The notes: generated by a model from the sequence alone, not told the origin. A stretch of DNA of 48,320 nucleotides from Clostridia bacterium (GCA_017621525.1 JAGASX010000020.1:1-48320), one strand, 5' to 3'. Positions 1 through 7,755 are shown, counted from the stretch's first letter. Program-made: numbers and translations.

Positions 1-339
1 CAAGGAAACAGCAGTTATGCTGAAAACGCAGTTTACAGCATATCAACTACAAACAGCGAAAGCGATAAACTTTGGTTAATGTCAGTAGCAGAAGTATATA
101 CACTTCTTGGCGGAGGCACCATAGGTGCCGACGGCACAATTGCGTTATCATCATGGAGCACAGAAGTAAAAGCCGGCTGTAACTGGGATGCGGATAATAC
201 TTCGGATTATTATTGGCTTCGCTCTCCTGGCCCTGACGATTCCGACGGTGCGTTCGATGTCCACAACCTTGGCAATTGGTCCTGCAACCGTGTTGACCTT
301 ACCTTCGCTGTGCGCCCCGCTTTCAATCTAAATTTCTAA
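1..339 (+). CDS. DUF6273-type surface protein, C-terminal part (5' end outside window)
   Basis: The frame is open from the first base and stops with TAA at 337-339, so this is the last 112 residues of a longer protein. The visible part reads LWLMSVAEVY, later YWLRSPGP, and ends VRPAFNLNF. Those three blocks (LW..S..E, YWLRSPG, VRPAFNL) mark the end of the DUF6273 domain, found in exported or surface proteins of gut Firmicutes and often next to Listeria-Bacteroides repeats. No catalytic role is established for the family. A strong hairpin terminator follows. The N-terminus, signal peptide and promoter lie upstream and cannot be seen. The same style of surface protein recurs at 21952 and 36408. 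Confidence 0.75.
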   Translation, partial: QGNSSYAENAVYSISTTNSESDKLWLMSVAEVYTLLGGGTIGADGTIALSSWSTEVKAGCNWDADNTSDYYWLRSPGPDDSDGAFDVHNLGNWSCNRVDLTFAVRPAFNLNF

Positions 340-403
340 CGACAATTTGGGCTTAAATAATACACTTAAATGCCGATAAACCTTTGTGGAAGTGAAAAAA
401 TAC

Positions 404-433
404 AAAATAGGCTTTTTAAAAGCCTATTTTTTT
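404..433 (+). terminator. Intrinsic terminator after the DUF6273 gene
   Basis: An A/T-flanked hairpin (AAAATAGGC arm at 404-412, complementary GCCTATTTT arm at 422-430) runs into a T tract. It lies about 65 nt after the stop of the upstream gene. Confidence 0.8.
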
Positions 434-477
434 GTAAGCCACAATCCGTACTTATTGAAATTCTATTTTATAGAATT

Positions 478-508
478 AAAAAAATCCGTACGTTATGGTA
501 CGGATTTT
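478..508 (-). terminator. Intrinsic terminator of the tRNA-Met gene
   Basis: On the minus strand the tRNA 3' end is followed within about 10 nt by an 11-bp hairpin (AAAATCCGTAC / GTACGGATTTT) and a run of U. It stands back to back with the terminator of the upstream plus-strand gene. Confidence 0.8.
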
Positions 509-513
509 GTTTT

Positions 514-590
514 TGGTAGCAGCAACTGGGCTTGAACCAGTGACCTCATGAGTATGAATCATGCGCTCTAGCCAGCTGAGCTATGCTGCC
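514..590 (-). tRNA. tRNA-Met (CAU), elongator type
   Basis: Read on the minus strand this 77-nt sequence folds as a full cloverleaf. The acceptor is GGCAGCA/TGCTGCT, the D arm GCTC..GAGC, the anticodon stem CATGA/TCATG with loop TTCATAC (anticodon CAU), and the T arm ACTGG TTCAAGC CCAGT. The discriminator is A and the CCA is encoded. The first acceptor pair is G-U, as in the Bacillus subtilis elongator tRNA-Met. The C1-A72 mismatch and three G-C anticodon pairs of initiator tRNA are absent. It has its own consensus promoter and terminator, so it is a single-gene unit. Confidence 0.95.
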
Positions 591-604
591 ACATTTACTC
601 CCAA

Positions 605-633
605 ATTATATAAGTTTTTGGCGTACTTGTCAA
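605..633 (-). promoter_or_regulatory. Promoter of tRNA-Met
   Basis: On the minus strand: TTGACA (628-633), 17-bp spacer, TATAAT (605-610). It matches the sigma-A consensus perfectly and lies 14 nt before the mature tRNA 5' end. Confidence 0.9.
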
Positions 634-694
634 GGGAATTGCAAAAAAAGATTAAAAATCCTTTTTTTAATTTCTTTTTTTACCCTTTTTTACT

Positions 695-722
695 TTGAAA
701 TTTGCCTGCAAAATTGTATAAT
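695..722 (+). promoter_or_regulatory. Promoter of yqeY operon
   Basis: TTGAAA (695-700), 16-bp spacer, TATAAT (717-722), followed by a TTAGGAGG ribosome binding site before the ATG at 746. Confidence 0.75.
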
Positions 723-745
723 CATGGTATTAGGAGGCAAATTTT

Positions 746-1168
746 ATGTTATATGATGAAATTAAAAAGGCAAATGTTCAAGCACTTAAAGATAAAGACG
801 CGGTTGCACGCAGTATTTATTCTGTGCTTTTGAATAAAATTAAACTTGAAGAAATTAAAAAGCGTGAAAAGGGTGAGGAAATTGCCGACGCCGACATTTC
901 AAACATTTTGCAAAAGGCAATTAAGGAATTGCAGGACGAAAAGGCAAATTATGAAAAGGTTGGAAATATGGAAGAGAGCGGGAAAATTGCAACTCAAATT
1001 GAAATTGCAAGCAAATATCTTCCTAAAATGCTTAGTGATGAAGAAATTAAAGACATCATTCTTTCGCTTGAAGATAAAAGTATTCCAGCCGTTATGAAAC
1101 ACTTTAAGCAAAATTACAACGGCAAGTGCGATATGAGAAAGGTGCAAGAAGTTTTAAAGGGGATTTAA
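746..1168 (+). CDS. yqeY: GatB/YqeY domain protein
   Basis: A 140-residue protein matching the whole YqeY family (about 145-150 aa): a helical N-terminal half with MLYDEIKKA and RSIYSVLLNKIK, followed by the YLPKMLSDEEI segment typical of the GatB/YqeY tail domain. That domain also forms the C-terminus of GatB, where it contacts tRNA. The free-standing protein has no firmly assigned biochemical role. The start is fixed by AGGAGG about 6 nt upstream. Its TAA shares its last A with the ATG of the phosphoesterase gene, so the two are translationally coupled. Confidence 0.9.
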   Translation: MLYDEIKKANVQALKDKDAVARSIYSVLLNKIKLEEIKKREKGEEIADADISNILQKAIKELQDEKANYEKVGNMEESGKIATQIEIASKYLPKMLSDEEIKDIILSLEDKSIPAVMKHFKQNYNGKCDMRKVQEVLKGI

Positions 1169-1869
1169 TGAAAGTTTTTGCAATCAGCGACCTGCATCTT
1201 TCAGTCAACAATGATAAACCTATGGATATTTTCGGCCCTGTTTGGGAGGGTTATCTTGATAAAATTTTTGCCGAGTGGAATGAAAAAGTGGGCGATGATG
1301 ATATTGTACTTCTTGCCGGCGACCTGTCTTGGGCAATGAAACTTGAAGAGGTTGTTCCAGACCTTGACCTGCTTGCCCCACTTAAAGGCAAAAAGGTGAT
1401 AATCAAGGGCAACCATGATTATTGGTGGAAGTCAATTTCCGCCTTGCGTGCCATTCTGCCATTTGGTTTTTATGCCATTCAAAATGACGCAATTCGCTTT
1501 GACGGAGTTGTTGTTTGCGGTACGCGTGGTTGGAAAGGTGTTGAAAAAAATGTTACCCTTTCTGCCGACGACCAAAAGGTGTTTGACCGCGAAGTTATCC
1601 GTTTGGAACTTACCCTGCAAAGCGCACAAAAACTTATGCAAGAGGGCGATAAACTTATCTGCATGATGCACTATCCACCTGTTGGCTTTGCCAAAGATGA
1701 CAGTCCATTTTCTGCCTTGCTTGAAAAGTATGGCGTCAGCCAAGTGGTTTATGGGCATTTGCATGGCTATTCCAACGCCGAAAAGCAGTTTGTAAAAAAT
1801 GGCATAGAGTATTTTTTAACATCTTGCGATGAAGTGGACAATTCACTTATCCAAATCTGCGAAATTTAA
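1168..1869 (+). CDS. Metallophosphoesterase (COG1768-like)
   Basis: A 233-aa calcineurin-fold phosphoesterase. Metal-binding residues are visible in order: D8 and H10 (SDLHLS), D52 (GDLSW), N82-H83-D84 (GNHDYWW), H168 (MHYPP), H197 and H199 (YGHLHG). The GTRGW block in the middle is typical of the COG1768 group of uncharacterised bacterial phosphohydrolases. The true substrate is unknown. A longer in-frame start exists at 1126, but the ATG at 1168 gives the family N-terminus, is preceded by AAAGGGG, and overlaps the yqeY stop by one base. No signal peptide is seen, so it is cytoplasmic. Confidence 0.88.
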   Translation: MKVFAISDLHLSVNNDKPMDIFGPVWEGYLDKIFAEWNEKVGDDDIVLLAGDLSWAMKLEEVVPDLDLLAPLKGKKVIIKGNHDYWWKSISALRAILPFGFYAIQNDAIRFDGVVVCGTRGWKGVEKNVTLSADDQKVFDREVIRLELTLQSAQKLMQEGDKLICMMHYPPVGFAKDDSPFSALLEKYGVSQVVYGHLHGYSNAEKQFVKNGIEYFLTSCDEVDNSLIQICEI

Positions 1870-1924
1870 TGCAAATTGATTGAAATTAAAATGCGTGGAT
1901 ATAATTATTTAACCCCCTAAATGA

Positions 1925-1953
1925 TTGACAAAAAGGGGGAATTATAGTAAAAT
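1925..1953 (+). promoter_or_regulatory. Promoter of the lipoprotein gene
   Basis: TTGACA (1925-1930), exact 17-bp spacer, TAAAAT (1948-1953). The same -35/spacing/-10 combination recurs at 7756, 16191 (minus), 21876 and 36886. Confidence 0.8.
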
Positions 1954-1981
1954 CAACCTGAATTTATTATACGGAGCGAAT

Positions 1982-3346
1982 ATGAAAAAGAAATTATTAT
2001 CAATTGTCGCCCTTATCTTCTGCGTAGCCATGATTTTTACAGGCTGTGCAACCGTTGGGGCAATTAAAGACAAAGAGGGCAACCCTATTTATTTTGATGA
2101 CGCAAAATCTTTCGGCGGACATATTGCCGAAGTTGGCGATTATGTATACTACGCCAACTCCTATGTTGCAACAACTGACGAGGGCTTTGTGTATGATGAG
2201 GCATCAAATATTGCATACCTTTCAAGAATTGAAAACAAAAACGTTTACACATTTGATGAAGATGTTTTGCCAGAAAACTATCCAAACACCACTCCAAATG
2301 AGGCTGAAAAGGTGAAAGGTGGCAAACTTGTGGGTTATGAAAACCAACAAATGTATGCGCTTGGCAGTTACCTTTATTTCACTTCTGCAAACGTTCACAA
2401 AACCAGCGATATGGAAAATGACTATACCCAAGTTTCAATTTTTAGAATAAAATTTGACGGAAGTTCGTTCCAAGAAATTGCAACTTTTGCACATGGCGAC
2501 AAGGGACAAATTGAACTTACAAAGGGCAGTGATGGCCAATACTATTTTGTTGCTGTTGTGCCAAATGGTGAAAAATTTGATATTAAATCTGTTAAAGTTG
2601 GCGACAGTTTCGGCAAGGTGAAAACTCTTGCAGAAGAGGTAAACACCGCAGTTATCGCAGATGAAAATTCAAGCATCAAAAATGTTATTTACACAGTTGA
2701 TACCGAAAAAGATATGACAACCATTGCTGTTAAGGCGGTTGACTTTGCAACCGGAGACGACGAAACACTTGATGAGGGCGTTGCCGGAAGTGAAACAAAA
2801 CTTATGGGACGCGTGGGCGACTATGTGTTCTATTCTTACAAAAACCCAGCCGACAATGTAAACCAAGTTTATTGGCAGACAATCAACGCACAAAACAACA
2901 ATTTCAGCCCTGTAAACAGATTTTACAATGCAACAACAATCAAAAACCTTCAACCTGCATATCAAGGATACATCTTCCAAACTGAGGGCGGTGCACTTGT
3001 TTACAAAACACTTGACGGAGTGGAAGAAAGACTTTTTGCAGAAGATGAATACACAGATGTTATGTTTGTGGACGGACAATTTGTTTACACTTCAACCGAC
3101 ACCGCAATCACCCGCGTAAGCCTTGAGGACTACGCCAAGGAAAAAATTGTTAAAGACGTTAAAATGATTTCCGGCATGGGCGGAATTACAGAAGATTATA
3201 TTTATTTCTACGCTCAACTTGGCGAACTTACAGCCGATGAAAACGACGAAGAAGAGGAAGAGGCTGAGGCCGACGAAAACTATTATATGTACCGTGCCGA
3301 CAAAAACGGCAATCTACAAATTATTGGAAAAACCGCCAAAAAATAA
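1982..3346 (+). CDS. Lipoprotein, probable extracytoplasmic beta-propeller-like protein
   Basis: 454 residues. The start at 1982 follows CGGAGCG and gives a classic lipoprotein signal: MKKK, a hydrophobic stretch and an FTGC lipobox with Cys22. The mature part alternates short hydrophobic strands with repeated GDYVYYA, GSYLYFT, GDYVFYS and EDYIYFY segments, spaced as in DUF5050-type beta-propeller lipoproteins of Clostridia. No catalytic motif is visible. An acidic stretch (DENDEEEEEAEADE) precedes the C-terminus. It has its own promoter and terminator, so it is monocistronic. The fold is inferred from the repeat pattern; the function is not known. Confidence 0.7.
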   Translation: MKKKLLSIVALIFCVAMIFTGCATVGAIKDKEGNPIYFDDAKSFGGHIAEVGDYVYYANSYVATTDEGFVYDEASNIAYLSRIENKNVYTFDEDVLPENYPNTTPNEAEKVKGGKLVGYENQQMYALGSYLYFTSANVHKTSDMENDYTQVSIFRIKFDGSSFQEIATFAHGDKGQIELTKGSDGQYYFVAVVPNGEKFDIKSVKVGDSFGKVKTLAEEVNTAVIADENSSIKNVIYTVDTEKDMTTIAVKAVDFATGDDETLDEGVAGSETKLMGRVGDYVFYSYKNPADNVNQVYWQTINAQNNNFSPVNRFYNATTIKNLQPAYQGYIFQTEGGALVYKTLDGVEERLFAEDEYTDVMFVDGQFVYTSTDTAITRVSLEDYAKEKIVKDVKMISGMGGITEDYIYFYAQLGELTADENDEEEEEAEADENYYMYRADKNGNLQIIGKTAKK

Positions 3347-3383
3347 CAAAATTTTGCAGTTCTACAATATACGACAAATAAAG

Positions 3384-3423
3384 GCATAATTCGTTAAAAA
3401 CCGCTACGAATTATGCTTTTTTT
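3384..3423 (+). terminator. Intrinsic terminator of the lipoprotein gene
   Basis: Ten-bp inverted repeat GCATAATTCG (3384-3393) / CGAATTATGC (3407-3416) followed by seven T. Confidence 0.85.
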
Positions 3424-3495
3424 AAAAAATTAAATGTGATATTCTTTTGCTAACGGGAAAAACAACAGTGTTTTAAACCCCATAGGAGAAGAAAA

Positions 3496-4230
3496 ATGGA
3501 AAGTAAAATTAAAATCTATTTTGCTGACGCAGACAGCGAAGAACTTACAAAAGAAGTGGAATTTTTTAAGTCGAAAAAAGAATTTGAGGTTGTCGGCTTT
3601 GCCGGCGATGGTGCAAAAGTTATTGAAGAGGTGGAAAGACTTAAACCCGACGTTTTGGTAAGCGAGGTTTTGCTTTCTGGCATTGACGGCTTTAAGGTTG
3701 TTGAAACTTTAAAGTTGGACGGCAAAATGCCAAAGGCGCTTTTTGTTTCAAATCTCACACATGCCGGTTTTATTTCAAAAGCCATGAAAGAGGGTATCAG
3801 TTATTTTATGATTAAGCCAGTTTCATATCAAAATTTGGCAGAACGCGTGGTTGAAATTTCTACAATTGATAGTGCAGAGGGCGAAAAGCAACTTGAAGAA
3901 AAAATTTCAAACATTTTCATCAGCATTGGTATTCCTGCACACATTAAAGGTTACCACTTTTTAAGAGAGGCTGTAAAACTTGCAGTAACCGACCCAGAAA
4001 TTATTTCATCAATCACAAAAAGACTTTACCCAACAATTGCAGAAAAGTTTGCAACCAGCCCATCAAAGGTTGAAAGGGGCATGAGGCACGCCATTGAAGT
4101 TGCGTGGAACAGGGGCAAAATTGAAAATATCAACAACCTGTTTGGACTTCAAATTTATGGGGCAAATGAAAAACCTACAAATGGAGAACTTATCGCACTT
4201 ATTGCAGATAAAATGCTTATGGAGGGCTAA
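3496..4230 (+). CDS. spo0A: Spo0A-like sporulation/stationary-phase response regulator with altered receiver
   Basis: 244 aa, slightly shorter than B. subtilis Spo0A (267). Residues 1-125 form a receiver domain. The C-terminal half has the Spo0A DNA-binding signatures IGIPAHIKGYHFLREA, LYPTIAEKF, ERGMRHAIEVAWNRG and KPTNGEL. Spo0A normally binds 0A boxes after phosphorelay phosphorylation of an Asp. Here the acceptor position reads DVLVSEVLLSGIDG against DVLVLDIIMPHLDG, so it is Glu57. One of the two acidic-pocket residues (DD in ADDN) is also Ala in ADAD. The conserved Lys (IKP) and a Ser at the Thr position remain. It may therefore be phosphorylation-independent. The ribosome binding site AGGAGA precedes the ATG. 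No sporulation partner gene is visible nearby. Confidence 0.88.
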   Translation: MESKIKIYFADADSEELTKEVEFFKSKKEFEVVGFAGDGAKVIEEVERLKPDVLVSEVLLSGIDGFKVVETLKLDGKMPKALFVSNLTHAGFISKAMKEGISYFMIKPVSYQNLAERVVEISTIDSAEGEKQLEEKISNIFISIGIPAHIKGYHFLREAVKLAVTDPEIISSITKRLYPTIAEKFATSPSKVERGMRHAIEVAWNRGKIENINNLFGLQIYGANEKPTNGELIALIADKMLMEG

Positions 4231-4280
4231 AACACTTTTCTTTTTGGGCGGAGTTGTGATACAATCTTTACGAGGAAAAT

Positions 4281-4619
4281 ATGCTTCGATTGATTGATTT
4301 AAAAACAGAGGGCTATTCGGTTGAATATGCCCTTGCCATTTTGGAAATAGAAATTGAAAGTGCCAAAAAAGAGGGGCTTGTTGCCCTTAAAGTTTTGCAT
4401 GGCTATGGCTCTCACGGTGTGGGCGGTGCAATTATGCTTGCCGTAAGAAAAGCCCTTGCCCTTTGGAAAAGAAGTGGCTTTATCGCCGACTATTTTGGGG
4501 GCGAAAAATGGGACTTTTTTGATAAAGATACCAAAAAAATTTTAATGGAAGATAAAACAATCACAGGCGACAGCGACATAGGGCACTCCAACCCCGGAAT
4601 TACAATTGTTAAGTTGTAA
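4281..4619 (+). CDS. Small Smr-domain-like protein
   Basis: 112 aa. The segment DLKTEGYSVEYALAILEIEI followed by KVLHGYGSHGVGGAI resembles the Smr domain core: the LDLHG-like opening is degenerate to LKTEG, followed by a long helix and the HGxGxGxG loop. In MutS2 this domain is a nuclease or RNA-binding module. The usual LDLHG Asp-His pair is replaced here, so nuclease activity is doubtful. GAGGA sits just before the ATG, and a TACAAT box (4260-4265) gives a possible promoter. A strong terminator follows. Confidence 0.65.
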   Translation: MLRLIDLKTEGYSVEYALAILEIEIESAKKEGLVALKVLHGYGSHGVGGAIMLAVRKALALWKRSGFIADYFGGEKWDFFDKDTKKILMEDKTITGDSDIGHSNPGITIVKL

Positions 4620-4647
4620 AAACTCCACAAAATTTGTGGAGTTTTTT
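4619..4647 (+). terminator. Intrinsic terminator after the Smr-like gene
   Basis: Hairpin AACTCCACAAA / TTTGTGGAGTT followed by six T, starting right at the stop codon. Confidence 0.85.
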
Positions 4648-4656
4648 GTTTGCCAC

Positions 4657-4685
4657 TTGCCTTTTTTCTTTTTTGGTTGTATCAT
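4657..4685 (+). promoter_or_regulatory. Promoter of the DUF3800-like gene
   Basis: TTGCCT (4657-4662), 17-bp T-rich spacer, TATCAT (4680-4685), then AAAGGGG before the ATG at 4703. Confidence 0.6.
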
Positions 4686-4702
4686 AAAAGAAAGGGGAAA
4701 AT

Positions 4703-5512
4703 ATGTTAGAATATATTTTGGCGGTTGATGACACCGCTTTTGCCACAAATGAAAAGCACTATCAAACTTTAAAAAGTGAAGAATCTTGCTTTGTGTCTGT
4801 TGCAGTACGCAAAGATGTTTGTGCCGTGCTTAAACTTTATATGAAAGATAAAACCGATAAACTTTTTGAAAAGTTTGGCACCCGCGAATTTCATTTTACA
4901 GATATTTACAATCGCAGGGGATATTTTAAAGATATAAAAATTGAAGAAACATTGGATATTGTCCGCTCGTTTGCAAACGACATGAATGATGCCGGCATGA
5001 TAATCACAGTGTCCACAATCAACGGCCGTTCTTACAAAGACGACAAACAGGTTGCCATTATGCAAGCCATTGAAAAATACATTGTGCCTAATCTTGGGTT
5101 GCCCGAGGGCAAGGAAAGTGTAAATTTGGTGCTTAATATAATTCGCTCTCAACAAATGGTGGAAAAAAACTTTGGCGACGCCAAAATAAGCGAGGCATTT
5201 TGTGATGAGGGGCTTAAAAAAGCAGGCAAAGATTTTACACTAAACTTAACCGGCGGTGATACAAAAGTTACATTTAAAAGTTCCGCAGACGCTCTTCTGC
5301 AATTTGCCGATTTTTCTGCATGGTTTGTAACAAGAGTTAAACATATTGCCGACAAGCACCCAAAAGATGTTAAACCATGGGAAAAAGAACTTTTGCAAAT
5401 TTACTCAACCCTGCCATTTGCAAACTTAAAACCGGCGGTATATTATATTGATGATGACCAGCCTTTCGATTATGATAAAGAAATTGAAGATTTAGAAAAC
5501 GAGGACAACTGA
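4703..5512 (+). CDS. DUF3800-like protein
   Basis: 269 aa. The N-terminal AVDDTAF corresponds to the DES/DDS-type opening of DUF3800. FHFTDIYNRRG matches the FHATDI..G block, and DALLQFADFSAW matches the C-terminal LQLADxxAW block. DUF3800 proteins have an RNase H-like fold with conserved acidic residues and often occur in mobile or defence-associated gene pairs; their biochemical role is not established. The stop (TGA) overlaps the next ATG by one base, so it is coupled to the coiled-coil protein downstream. The C-terminus is acidic (YDKEIEDLENEDN). Confidence 0.65.
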   Translation: MLEYILAVDDTAFATNEKHYQTLKSEESCFVSVAVRKDVCAVLKLYMKDKTDKLFEKFGTREFHFTDIYNRRGYFKDIKIEETLDIVRSFANDMNDAGMIITVSTINGRSYKDDKQVAIMQAIEKYIVPNLGLPEGKESVNLVLNIIRSQQMVEKNFGDAKISEAFCDEGLKKAGKDFTLNLTGGDTKVTFKSSADALLQFADFSAWFVTRVKHIADKHPKDVKPWEKELLQIYSTLPFANLKPAVYYIDDDQPFDYDKEIEDLENEDN

Positions 5513-6132
5513 TGAAAAAAGATAAGTTGAAAGAACTTCGCAAGTTAAGGGAAAGGGCGGGTATAAAATTTGATAAAAGTTTTCGTTGCCAAGATGCAGA
5601 AAAGAATGTTCACCTTTTCGACAAAGAAAAGTTTTTCAAAAAAATAAAGGAAAGACTTTTGAATATGGGCTATGTTTGCAGTGATGATTTTGAATTTTGG
5701 GCGATTGCTTTTAAGTTTAAATATGCCGAGCGTCATCATGTGGGGCAGGGCTATAAATGGAAATATTTTTACTCTTCCACATTTGAAATTTCACAAGAGA
5801 TTGTTGACTATCTTTTAAGGCATAATTTTATATTCCCCAAAGAAGAGCAAATAAAACAAGAGGTCAAACAACAAGAGGAAAGGCAACAAAATAGTAAAAC
5901 AAAAGAGAACAAGCCTAAAAAACCTAAAAAAGAATGGACAGTTGCCCAGCAAGAAGAGCGTGTTGAAAGATATAAACAGCATATTCTTAATTTTGATGAA
6001 AAAATTAAAGAATATAAAAAACTTAACGATGAAAAATTTTTAAAAAACTATATTGCCGCTAAAAAGCAAATGGAAGAAAAACTTGTTTCTGCCATAAGAA
6101 AACTTGAAGAAATGAAAAGTGAAGTTAATTAA
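5512..6132 (+). CDS. Unknown coiled-coil protein coupled to the DUF3800-like gene
   Basis: 206 aa, not recognised. Residues 1-110 contain a small mixed region (DDFEFWAIAFKFKYAERHH, then WKYFYSST). The rest is highly charged and Gln/Lys/Glu-rich, with a predicted coiled coil from about residue 115 to the end. No signal peptide or membrane segment is present. The ATG overlaps the preceding TGA, so the two proteins are probably made together and may form a complex. Confidence 0.6.
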   Translation: MKKDKLKELRKLRERAGIKFDKSFRCQDAEKNVHLFDKEKFFKKIKERLLNMGYVCSDDFEFWAIAFKFKYAERHHVGQGYKWKYFYSSTFEISQEIVDYLLRHNFIFPKEEQIKQEVKQQEERQQNSKTKENKPKKPKKEWTVAQQEERVERYKQHILNFDEKIKEYKKLNDEKFLKNYIAAKKQMEEKLVSAIRKLEEMKSEVN

Positions 6133-6163
6133 AAATAAAGGTGCATTTTCGCGCCTTTATTTT
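6133..6163. terminator. Bidirectional terminator between convergent genes
   Basis: AAATAAAGG / CCTTTATTT inverted repeat with A and T runs on the two sides. It serves the coiled-coil gene (plus) and the SDR gene (minus); the SDR stop codon lies inside the right arm. Confidence 0.8.
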
Positions 6164-6954
6164 AATATAGCCTTAAATATTTTAAGTTGAAGTTTTGTTG
6201 GCAGAAAATTTAAAAGTTTCAATTTTTTGCTGTTGTTTTTCTTGTAAATATGCTTTGGATTTTTCTTTTGTAAAATTTTTAAAACAAGTTTAGCAATCTT
6301 TTGGGCGGGTATTGTACCGCCTTGCTCTTTATCCACAATGTGCTTAAACTTGGTTATTGTGTTTTTGTATAGCGTTGTGTTTGCGTTTAAGTCCTCCATT
6401 TCTTTGTTGCTGTCCACTAAAATAGGGGTTTCAACCGCACCCGGGCGCAAAGTTACCACCGGCACGCCCAATAAACCCAATTCCATAGTAAGCCCTTGTG
6501 CATAGGCGTCAAGTGCCTTTTTTGAAATGGAGTATATTGCATTAAAAGGCAAAATTTTGTTGCCTGCAAGTTCGCTTGTGGTGATGATGATTTTTCCATT
6601 GCCACTTTGCACAAGCGGGAAAAAGGTTTTGTTTATGCGAAATGCACCAAAAAGGTTTACATTAAAAATTTTTATAAAATCTTCTTCACTTATTTCAATA
6701 AGTGAGTTCATCATAATAATACCCGCAAAATTTATCACGGCGTCAAGTTTGCTTGTTTTTGCGGACACAAATTCAAACGCTTTTTGCACGCTTTGACTGT
6801 CTGTTACGTCCACTAAAAGTTGAACAATGTTTTCTGCCTCTTCATCATTTTTCTTTATATCGCAAGAAAAAACTTGCCAACCATTTTTTGCAAGCAAAAG
6901 TGCGGTTGCCCTTCCCATGCCGCTTGCGCCACCTGTTATTAAAGCATATTTCAT
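6157..6954 (-). CDS. SDR-family oxidoreductase
   Basis: 265-aa classical short-chain dehydrogenase/reductase. The N-terminal Rossmann motif is TGGASGMG, the NNAG-equivalent is NFAG, and the catalytic pair is YSISK with an upstream Ser. The basic C-terminus (KKNNSKKLKLLNFLP, ending LQLKIFKAILK) resembles membrane-associated SDRs acting on lipids or steroids, but the substrate cannot be read from the sequence. The ATG is preceded by AAGAGG, with its own promoter upstream. Two further SDR genes occur in the window, at 33077 and 45932. Confidence 0.85.
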   Translation of the reverse strand: MKYALITGGASGMGRATALLLAKNGWQVFSCDIKKNDEEAENIVQLLVDVTDSQSVQKAFEFVSAKTSKLDAVINFAGIIMMNSLIEISEEDFIKIFNVNLFGAFRINKTFFPLVQSGNGKIIITTSELAGNKILPFNAIYSISKKALDAYAQGLTMELGLLGVPVVTLRPGAVETPILVDSNKEMEDLNANTTLYKNTITKFKHIVDKEQGGTIPAQKIAKLVLKILQKKNPKHIYKKNNSKKLKLLNFLPTKLQLKIFKAILK

Positions 6955-6971
6955 AAAAACCTCTTAAAAAT

Positions 6972-7000
6972 ATTATATATTTTCACAAATTTTAAGTCAA
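6972..7000 (-). promoter_or_regulatory. Promoter of the SDR gene
   Basis: On the minus strand: TTGACT (6995-7000), 17-bp spacer, TATAAT (6972-6977), about 18 nt before the ATG. Confidence 0.75.
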
Positions 7001-7014
7001 CAACAAAAAGGCCT

Positions 7015-7042
7015 TTGAAATTTTTAAGTTTTTTGCTATCTT
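7015..7042 (+). promoter_or_regulatory. Promoter of the methyltransferase gene
   Basis: TTGAAA (7015-7020), 16-bp spacer, TATCTT (7037-7042), then GGAGAG before the ATG at 7063. Confidence 0.55.
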
Positions 7043-7062
7043 ATTGATAATGGAGAGTTATT

Positions 7063-7737
7063 ATGAAATATTATCACGCTTATGAAGATAGATATAAAAA
7101 AGTTCATGCAGAAAGGGGCAAACCTTGGGCAGGGGAAAGACCAAGCACCATTTTAAAAGACCTGTTGGTTAAATATGGTGCAACAGAAAATTCATCTATT
7201 TTAGAGGTTGGCTGTGGCGAGGGACAAAATGCGTTGTATCTTATGAAAGAGGGCTTTTCGGTTGACGCAAGCGACGTTTCACCCGAGGCAATTTCTTGGT
7301 GCAAAAAGTGGGCAAATGAAAGGGGGCTAAACGCTGACAAGTTTTTTGTTATGGACGCCTGTGAAAATGATTTTCAAGGAGAATATGATTTTATCTATTC
7401 GGTTGCTGTTCTTCATATGCTTGTTGAAGATGAAGATAGGCATAAGTTTTTAACCTTTATTAAAAATCATCTTAAAGAAAATGGACACGCCTTTGTGGTT
7501 GTTATGGGGGACGGAAAAACTTCATATCGCTCAGGCACAAAAGAGGCTTTCGACCTTGCCGACCGCCCATTCGAGGATAGCATTATTCAAGTTGCAACAA
7601 CCTCTTGCAGAAAGGTAACTTGGGAAGAATTTTTTGCCGAACTTAAACTTGCCGGGTTTAAAGTGGTAAACCACTATCTTGACCATTCAATTTCCGGCTT
7701 TGACGTTTCAATGGTGGCGGAACTTGTTAGGGAATAG
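7063..7737 (+). CDS. Class I SAM-dependent methyltransferase (TehB-like)
   Basis: 224 aa. The SAM-binding motif I is ILEVGCGEGQNALYL at about residues 46-60. It is followed by the acidic residue of motif II in VDASDVS, and FIYSVAVLHML stands in the motif IV position. The PW..R pattern near the N-terminus and the overall length suit the TehB/methyltransferase-11/25 group of small cytoplasmic methyltransferases. The substrate cannot be assigned. It stands alone with its own promoter and a GGAGAG ribosome binding site. Confidence 0.82.
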   Translation: MKYYHAYEDRYKKVHAERGKPWAGERPSTILKDLLVKYGATENSSILEVGCGEGQNALYLMKEGFSVDASDVSPEAISWCKKWANERGLNADKFFVMDACENDFQGEYDFIYSVAVLHMLVEDEDRHKFLTFIKNHLKENGHAFVVVMGDGKTSYRSGTKEAFDLADRPFEDSIIQVATTSCRKVTWEEFFAELKLAGFKVVNHYLDHSISGFDVSMVAELVRE

Positions 7738-7755
7738 CGAAAATATCAAAAAATG

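Noticed and set aside
514-590. Initiator tRNA-Met
   Set aside because: The anticodon stem lacks the three G-C pairs and the acceptor end lacks the unpaired C1-A72. It matches elongator tRNA-Met.
1911-1940. CCCCCT/AGGGGG inverted repeat as terminator of the phosphoesterase gene
   Set aside because: The loop is long and contains the -35 box of the next gene, and no T run follows.
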